Assembly (NCBI GenBank): GCA_015056575.1
Contig: SVGA01000002.1
Span: 1-64,000 of the forward strand
Length of the DNA stretch: 64,000 nucleotides
Origin: Butyrivibrio sp.
GTDB lineage: Bacteria; Bacillota; Clostridia; Lachnospirales; Lachnospiraceae
Reading direction: 5' to 3'
The notes beneath the pieces were generated by a model. That model was not told the DNA's origin, ran no database searches, and saw nothing but the letters and a program-made list of their open reading frames with translations. How positions within the stretch are numbered: position 1 is the first letter of the stretch; every line of letters begins with the position of its first letter. A program made the translations under genes and the position numbers. Positions 59,283-64,000 of the stretch are shown piece after piece.

Positions 59283-61804
59283 TATTCTGTTACCTTTTGC
59301 CTAAGAAGTTTTACCGCTAACTCAATTCGTTTCACAACTACTTCACTAGTATTTTTATATTTAACATAATAAAGCAAGTCATTAAGGCATCCCTGATATA
59401 GCATTTTTAAACGTTCTTGTACAAAGTCTGCCATATCATCCGGAAGACCTTCAGCCTTATATGGCTCATCCCACACTTGTCCGTCAAAAAAATACTCAGG
59501 TTTTACTTCAAATAGCTTTACTATAAATGCATGTGGTACAAATTTTAGATATTCACCATTATTTCTTAATGTGGAAAGATTAGCTACATCTTCGCCGGCA
59601 TTAAACATATTATTAACAAGTTCCTTCTGCTGATCAGTTGTTAACAAATCATAGCAGCTACCTAAATCAGGGTTTTTCGACAATATGAGCCGTTCTCTTA
59701 TCATTGAAAATACATTTTCAACTTCGTCAGAAAAACTATCCTCACTTCCTTCAAGTCTTTCAGCCCAATACTTTTCTGTAATCTGCCAAGCCATATAAGG
59801 GATTGTAGAACTTCCATCCTTGGAAATAACAGACTTGTTTAGCATTTGGATATAACTAGCTACCTCATAGGCAATCTCTTGCTCAATTTGTCCGTTGCAT
59901 CCAGCAAATAACCTATGCCCAGGATCAACAAAGACCTGTATCGTGCTTAAATCAGGCTTCTCTATAAAAATTGGCATCGATTTGGAACTATTATTTGCTT
60001 TTATTTCTTCATCAACTTCAAATACTTCCACTTTTATTGCTGTAGAAGTTGTTCCATTAGACAAATCTATGGAACAATCTTTTATTGACAATATGTCGTT
60101 CTTGTTCGAATGTTTCAACAAATACTCAGCAGTTAAATGATTTTCTTCTCCCTTAGCTGCCCCGCAATTAGAACATACTTCAAAAATCGGATCATTTTTT
60201 TGTCCACAAATATTACAAATCCATGGCTTAACAATTTCTGCCTCTTGACTCTTTCCACATTTAGGACAGATTTTTGCAGAATATGGGATCTTTTCTCCGC
60301 AAGAAATACAATCCTTTCCTTTCAAAATTTGGCCACAAGATATACAGACCTCAGCCTCATTCAAATTTTGGCAACCACATGACGGGCAAAGCAGCATTTT
60401 ATCAACCGGCTTACGGTCTGCCTCTTCTACCTTTTCCCACCATTTAGCATCATCATAATATCCTTGTTCCTTTTGCAGAAATTTTTCATAAAACTCTTTT
60501 TCAACATCACGACTTATTCTTCTCGGTTCGTCTTTAACCTTATCCCAAGTACCCATATACATATCCGTCGTACCTGCAGTTTTAACCTTACGATATCCTT
60601 GGAATAGCTTAAATATCGGTGATGTATTCTTATCAGCATTAGGTTGAGTTGGCTGAAGTGAACTTTCTCCTCTTAAAAAGACCATTGCTCTATGCCACTC
60701 CGGACTACTACGTTGAAAATCCTGTTTCATAAAATCAACTGGAACATGATTTAAATGTACTTCACCAACAATTCGACCAAAATTACTGTCAATAGGATAA
60801 TCTTTTATAACCTTTTGAAATTCATCAGTGAATTCAAAAAAGGCACTCTTCTCAGAAATTCTAATTGCTCTACCATTTCTGATTAAATCTATTCCATATT
60901 CTGACAAATCATCAAATCGTTGTATTCCAACCCATCCAAATACTCTTTCTTCCACCGTCCTTGTTTCTTTGCTTCCACACATTGGACAAACATCTTGAAA
61001 TGACTCCAATGTAGTAGCGCATTTAGCGCATTTCTTCTGTGTATTCAAAACTTGGTTGAATCTAAAAACAGCAGGAATTTTTCCATGTTTACTTCTTTCA
61101 ACATAACGTTTCTCATCCCATACACAATGTTCAAAAGCTTCACATTCTATGCCGTTAAGAAAAATCTTTATATCCTTTTCCCTCAAAATCGTCGCATATC
61201 TTCTACCAAGCTCTGCCCGAATTTTTTTATGACCATAAGAAACTAATGTCTTTATAAATCCTCTATTATCATTACCATTTGGCCACCAGTTTGACACCTC
61301 AATAATTGTTCCATGAGAAATCGAATCTTTATCAATATAAAAAGCCTTAACCTTATAATCTTTTTCATTGTTAATTTTGTTAAGATCGATTGTGACCTCT
61401 AAGGCTTTGTCAGACTCTTCTCTACATGAATAAAACTTAGTAACACTTCCCATCTTTCCAGTAGAGATGTTAAAACCCATACCAAATAGTCCTAGAGTAT
61501 CATATGGATTATTTCCAGAAAATCCTGCTCGTAAAGCCTTCTCCGCCGATTCCATCGTTAATCCAGGTCCATTATCAGAAACTCGAACACATCCAATGCC
61601 TTCGTTTATTTCTTTTTCTGTTGGAAGCTCTATTGTTACACACGGGTTTGTAATTGACACCCCCTGTAATTTAGCCGCAGAAAAAGAGTCAATTGCATTA
61701 TCTATTAACTCACAAAGTGCATCTAACGGTTTTATATCTGTATGTGTTAATGCAATTAAGACCTTGGGATCAGGTGTTAGATTTAAAGTTACTTCTTCAG
61801 ACAT
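59282..61804 (-). CDS. GHKL (MORC/MutL-like) ATPase with four zinc ribbons
   Basis: 840 aa. ATP-binding motifs: ELIDNAID (E32-N36), DNGPG (77-81) and GLFGMGFN (105-112). One zinc ribbon is inserted at 259-276 and three follow in series at 473-547 (each CxxC...CxxC). The C-terminal 290 residues are helical and unrecognised. Bacterial GHKL ATPases of this class sit in restriction-modification operons with C5-methylases and helicases (as described for the origin of MORC proteins). Likely a DNA clamp that controls cleavage. ATG with TAAGGAGGAATATC; first gene of the operon. Confidence 0.82.
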   Translation of the reverse strand: MSEEVTLNLTPDPKVLIALTHTDIKPLDALCELIDNAIDSFSAAKLQGVSITNPCVTIELPTEKEINEGIGCVRVSDNGPGLTMESAEKALRAGFSGNNPYDTLGLFGMGFNISTGKMGSVTKFYSCREESDKALEVTIDLNKINNEKDYKVKAFYIDKDSISHGTIIEVSNWWPNGNDNRGFIKTLVSYGHKKIRAELGRRYATILREKDIKIFLNGIECEAFEHCVWDEKRYVERSKHGKIPAVFRFNQVLNTQKKCAKCATTLESFQDVCPMCGSKETRTVEERVFGWVGIQRFDDLSEYGIDLIRNGRAIRISEKSAFFEFTDEFQKVIKDYPIDSNFGRIVGEVHLNHVPVDFMKQDFQRSSPEWHRAMVFLRGESSLQPTQPNADKNTSPIFKLFQGYRKVKTAGTTDMYMGTWDKVKDEPRRISRDVEKEFYEKFLQKEQGYYDDAKWWEKVEEADRKPVDKMLLCPSCGCQNLNEAEVCISCGQILKGKDCISCGEKIPYSAKICPKCGKSQEAEIVKPWICNICGQKNDPIFEVCSNCGAAKGEENHLTAEYLLKHSNKNDILSIKDCSIDLSNGTTSTAIKVEVFEVDEEIKANNSSKSMPIFIEKPDLSTIQVFVDPGHRLFAGCNGQIEQEIAYEVASYIQMLNKSVISKDGSSTIPYMAWQITEKYWAERLEGSEDSFSDEVENVFSMIRERLILSKNPDLGSCYDLLTTDQQKELVNNMFNAGEDVANLSTLRNNGEYLKFVPHAFIVKLFEVKPEYFFDGQVWDEPYKAEGLPDDMADFVQERLKMLYQGCLNDLLYYVKYKNTSEVVVKRIELAVKLLRQKVTE

Positions 61805-61839
61805 GATATTCCTCCTTAAATCAATCGTATCTTATATAT

Positions 61840-62448
61840 TTATAAATCAATTTGCACTTTCTTTGACTTTGCAATCTCAACTATCAAATTTCCTGTCACA
61901 TGCAAAAACCAACCATCATCACACCTTACATTGATGCAATCAGGTTTCTCATACTCCTGCTTATCTCCTACCCATTCACCAAATGATAAGTTTCCGAGAA
62001 TAGTTTCTTCTGCTTTATACACCTCTAACCTACCGTTGCCCCAAATAAGATGAAAATCGTAAGTTCCTGGCGGAATATCTTCGCCTATCTTATATATGCC
62101 TTGTGGCAACTGATTCTTTTTAAGCTCTGGTGCTTTTTCTTGCTTTGACGCTTCGGCGGCTTCCGTAGGCATATCCATGGCCATCTGCAATAATCTGTCA
62201 CATATATCTGTACCGGAATCCGCTTTTACAATATCTTTCTTGCCGTCTTTATATGTAACACTAAAGGTATATGTGCATCCAGACGGTTCGTTATTTCCGT
62301 CCATAAAAACAACATCAGGGTTCAATATGGATTCACCAAACACAAGACCTGCTTTAGCTTTACTTTTCGAATAATTCTGAGTTTGCTCAAGAATTACTAC
62401 GCTTGATATATTTTCAAAAATAATATCCTGCTTTTTGAAAAGTCCCAT
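61840..62448 (-). CDS. Hypothetical protein with beta-rich C-terminal domain
   Basis: 202 aa. The N-terminal half is a PH-like or barrel-like region with charged strands. The C-terminal half contains QGIYKIGEDIPPGTYDFHLI, the IPxGxY pattern often seen in small beta-sandwich domains of Firmicutes phage and plasmid proteins. Basic C-terminus. GGAGGAGAAGC upstream of the ATG. Only 35 bp separates it from the GHKL gene, so it may be cotranscribed with the defence operon. Confidence 0.6.
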   Translation of the reverse strand: MGLFKKQDIIFENISSVVILEQTQNYSKSKAKAGLVFGESILNPDVVFMDGNNEPSGCTYTFSVTYKDGKKDIVKADSGTDICDRLLQMAMDMPTEAAEASKQEKAPELKKNQLPQGIYKIGEDIPPGTYDFHLIWGNGRLEVYKAEETILGNLSFGEWVGDKQEYEKPDCINVRCDDGWFLHVTGNLIVEIAKSKKVQIDL

Positions 62449-62461
62449 GCTTCTCCTCCTA

Positions 62462-62515
62462 TTATTTCTTAAATATCTTCTTAAATAATGACTCGATACG
62501 ACCTATTAACTCCAT
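62462..62515 (-). CDS. 17-residue amphipathic micro-ORF
   Basis: MELIGRIESLFKKIFKK, predicted as one amphipathic, basic helix. GGAAAGAATAA precedes the ATG, and it lies exactly between the stop of the 145-aa gene and the ribosome binding site of the 202-aa gene. Expression uncertain. Confidence 0.4.
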   Translation of the reverse strand: MELIGRIESLFKKIFKK

Positions 62516-62953
62516 TTATTCTTTCCTGTATGATGTAACACCATCTTTAGTGTATTTCTTATATCCGCTTGCTTTAATCTGCTGTATTGTAGGCGGTCTG
62601 CTTTCATCCCTTCCTTCAAGTGTCACGTCTGTAAACAGTGAAAGTTCAAGAAGTATAAAGACTACGATTGCAGCTATCCTAAGGATTATCCTTACAATCG
62701 GATGTCCTATATGCGCAAGCAAACTCCATGCAGTAAAGCAATTCATAAACCCTGCGGCTCCTGCCGGAATTATTACTATCTTTGGAATAAATTCCAAAAT
62801 TCCAAAAATGATAATAAATGCAATCTGCACCGGTATCCTTATCCCACCTTCAATATGCAGTTTGTCTACAATAGCTATACTGTATATAAATGCTGCAAAG
62901 AGGTTAAATATAGCTATTCCTATTGTTCCCGCGTTTAATGGTTTCGATCTCAT
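62516..62953 (-). CDS. Membrane protein of unknown function
   Basis: 145 aa with four hydrophobic segments (about residues 8-30, 40-60, 62-80, 88-108) and a basic, tyrosine-rich C-terminus (GYKKYTKDGVTSYRKE). AGGGAGTAT precedes the ATG. Follows the 51-aa small gene by 8 bp. No family recognised. Confidence 0.6.
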   Translation of the reverse strand: MRSKPLNAGTIGIAIFNLFAAFIYSIAIVDKLHIEGGIRIPVQIAFIIIFGILEFIPKIVIIPAGAAGFMNCFTAWSLLAHIGHPIVRIILRIAAIVVFILLELSLFTDVTLEGRDESRPPTIQQIKASGYKKYTKDGVTSYRKE

Positions 62954-62961
62954 ATACTCCC

Positions 62962-63117
62962 TTAAAAGATTCCGAACAATCCTTTTTTCTTGTCTTTATC
63001 CTTATCCGGACCTTTGTCCTTCCCCTTTTTCTTCCTATCGTTCTTTTCTTCTTCGTCCAGCATTTCCATCATGAAAAGATCATCAATCACATCATCGTCA
63101 TTATCAAATAATCCCAT
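62962..63117 (-). CDS. Small highly charged protein
   Basis: 51 aa: an acidic N-terminal half (MGLFDNDDDVIDDLFMMEML) and a lysine/aspartate-rich half ending KKKGLFGIF. GGAGGTAAGCT precedes the ATG. First gene of a small unit (51, 145, 17, 202 aa). The N-terminal MGLF also starts the 202-aa protein. No function recognised. Confidence 0.6.
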   Translation of the reverse strand: MGLFDNDDDVIDDLFMMEMLDEEEKNDRKKKGKDKGPDKDKDKKKGLFGIF

Positions 63118-63212
63118 AGCTTACCTCCAGTTAGGTACACTGACCCATGATTTTACATGTGTTTTATGTTTCTACTGTAATGGTAGCAGATAGGGTGTCC
63201 TAAAAAACGGAC

Positions 63213-64000
63213 TTATAACGTCTCATTTAGTCTTTTAAGCACATAATCTGCAAATTCTTTTGTGAGCTGGAACGGACTTCCATAGCTGATGGCATTCAAA
63301 TTATCCTTCCCTCGCATGGTCACATGATCTTCTTCATGCAGACGGTGTATTATAAAATCCTCCGGCAATTCTAATGTTTTTATTTCTTCCTGCCACCATT
63401 TCTTACTAAAATCCGGTGTCAGACAACGAAGCATATATTTATATGGCCATTTATCCCATGTATCTTCTATATATTCCTCAGGTATATCTTCGAGTACCAT
63501 ATAAATTCCCACTACTAAGCCATGCTCTTTGGCATGAATCACCATAACATCACCTTTATGATATGTGGCTTTTTTGAATCCAAGCTTCACATCATCCACA
63601 AATGGCTTCTTAGGATGAGGCTTTCCATCTCTCCCGATTGTCTTAAGAAAGTACCTTGTTTCCTTTGTCTTTTCAGACCGCACAAACTTTGCAGATTTAA
63701 ATGACGGTTTTTCTTGCTTTGGATGCTTCTTCTTAAACTCCTGTGCCTTCCCATAAAGGTAAGACAGATATGCCGCTGAAAGTGTATGTGCAACATTGTT
63801 TCTCACATTCTTAAGCATTTCATTTTGGAGAGTTTCGTCCTCTATTAAAATGCCGTACTCAATATTCTTAGTAAGTCCCTTTGTTGTAAAATTCGCTGAG
63901 GCGGTGACAAATCCTGTTGCCTTTTCTCCTTTATAAAAGAGATAAACTTTCCCGTGTAACCCGTCGTCATAAAACATACTAAGAGAAATGCTTTCCTTCT
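63213..64000 (-). CDS. PLD-family nuclease (NgoFVII-like), N-terminus outside the window
   Basis: At least 262 residues; the frame is still open at the window end, so the true start lies beyond 64000. The PLD half-site LHGKVYLFYKGEKATGFVTA with SANFTTKGL and NIEYGILI is typical of NgoFVII-type restriction endonucleases and PLD-like nucleases. The C-terminal part is rich in charged and aromatic residues. It may be part of another restriction system beyond the window. Confidence 0.72.
   Translation of the reverse strand, partial: KESISLSMFYDDGLHGKVYLFYKGEKATGFVTASANFTTKGLTKNIEYGILIEDETLQNEMLKNVRNNVAHTLSAAYLSYLYGKAQEFKKKHPKQEKPSFKSAKFVRSEKTKETRYFLKTIGRDGKPHPKKPFVDDVKLGFKKATYHKGDVMVIHAKEHGLVVGIYMVLEDIPEEYIEDTWDKWPYKYMLRCLTPDFSKKWWQEEIKTLELPEDFIIHRLHEEDHVTMRGKDNLNAISYGSPFQLTKEFADYVLKRLNETL

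Larger units (their letters stand above)
9412..64000. mobile_element. Integrative conjugative element with Tad and T4SS modules (left end visible, right end outside window)
   Basis: The stretch carries a MOBP-type relaxase, VirD4, VirB4, VirB6-like, VirB3/PrgI-like, Maff2, NlpC/P60 hydrolase, ArdC, SpoVG, RadC and cargo genes, all read away from the right. The left boundary is set by the broken flp1 gene. No integrase or resolvase was found in the window, so the right end, and whether the defence island and PLD gene are inside the element, cannot be fixed. The exact boundary base is uncertain by about 20 bp. Confidence 0.8.

Overview
The window looks like a piece of a Clostridia chromosome, most like Lachnospiraceae by gene content: class I two-subunit fumarase, a Tad pilus locus with DUF5702 and DUF6382-FHA proteins, and Maff2 and SpoVG-type conjugative-element genes. 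It is interrupted by a large integrative conjugative element (ICE). Almost every gene reads on the minus strand. The organism call is an inference from gene content; no rRNA or other taxonomic marker is present.

Host part (1 to about 9411). It holds a remnant of a surface-protein gene with its terminator, tRNA-Ser(GCU), fumarase beta and alpha subunits, a HIT protein, a rhomboid protease, a flavodoxin-SCP2 fusion protein, and the distal half of a chromosomal Tad pilus locus (FHA protein, two TadE-like pseudopilins, A24 prepilin peptidase, DUF5702 protein). The next gene, a Flp1-type pilin, keeps only its C-terminal 36 codons (9301-9411). Upstream of that the sequence changes character, so this is read as the left junction of the element, inside flp1. 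The other junction and any integrase lie outside the window.

Element backbone (about 9.5-53.2 kb). Reading from high to low coordinates it contains: a non-coding origin-like region with five helically phased TACG-N4-CGTA sites; a 457-aa protein of unknown function; a MobC-like protein; RadC; an ArdC-like antirestriction protein; DUF5688; two SpoVG paralogues; a MOBP-type relaxase; a CpaF-like ATPase, an A24 peptidase and two unusual cysteine-rich exported proteins; a variable region (TfoX-like, a plus-strand orphan, a nuclease-like/AAA+ cassette); a T4SS block (pilin-like peptide, ATPase-less VirB4-like protein, VirB4, NlpC/P60 hydrolase, VirD4 coupling protein); a cargo cassette (membrane protein, winged-helix regulator, subtilisin-like protease); a second T4SS block (Maff2, VirB6-like, VirB3/PrgI-like) fused operonically to a Tad-type machine (CpaF, TadB, TadC, TadE-like proteins, SAF/CpaB protein); and a regulatory tail (ImmA-type peptidase with HTH, RHH protein, zinc-ribbon proteins, a sigma-factor-like protein).

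Control of the backbone. Seven transcription units are each preceded by CGGATTAG-N9-TGTCCCAC, or a one- or two-base variant, with an exactly constant 9-bp spacer. One copy lies 22 bp in front of the sigma-like gene itself. The simplest reading is an element-specific promoter recognised by an element-encoded sigma-like factor.

Defence island (53.2-61.8 kb). A very AT-rich, translationally coupled operon encodes a GHKL (MORC/MutL-like) ATPase with four zinc ribbons, an SF2 helicase with an N-terminal Mrr-like nuclease, and a symmetric block nuclease/C5-methylase/C5-methylase/nuclease. The two nuclease-like proteins share a C-terminal half, but only one keeps a visible PD-(D/E)XK active site. 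This fits the bacterial GHKL/MORC-associated restriction-modification class, in an unusual dual-methylase, dual-nuclease version. Beyond it are small unknown proteins, two micro-ORFs and the end of a PLD-type (NgoFVII-like) nuclease gene cut by the window edge.
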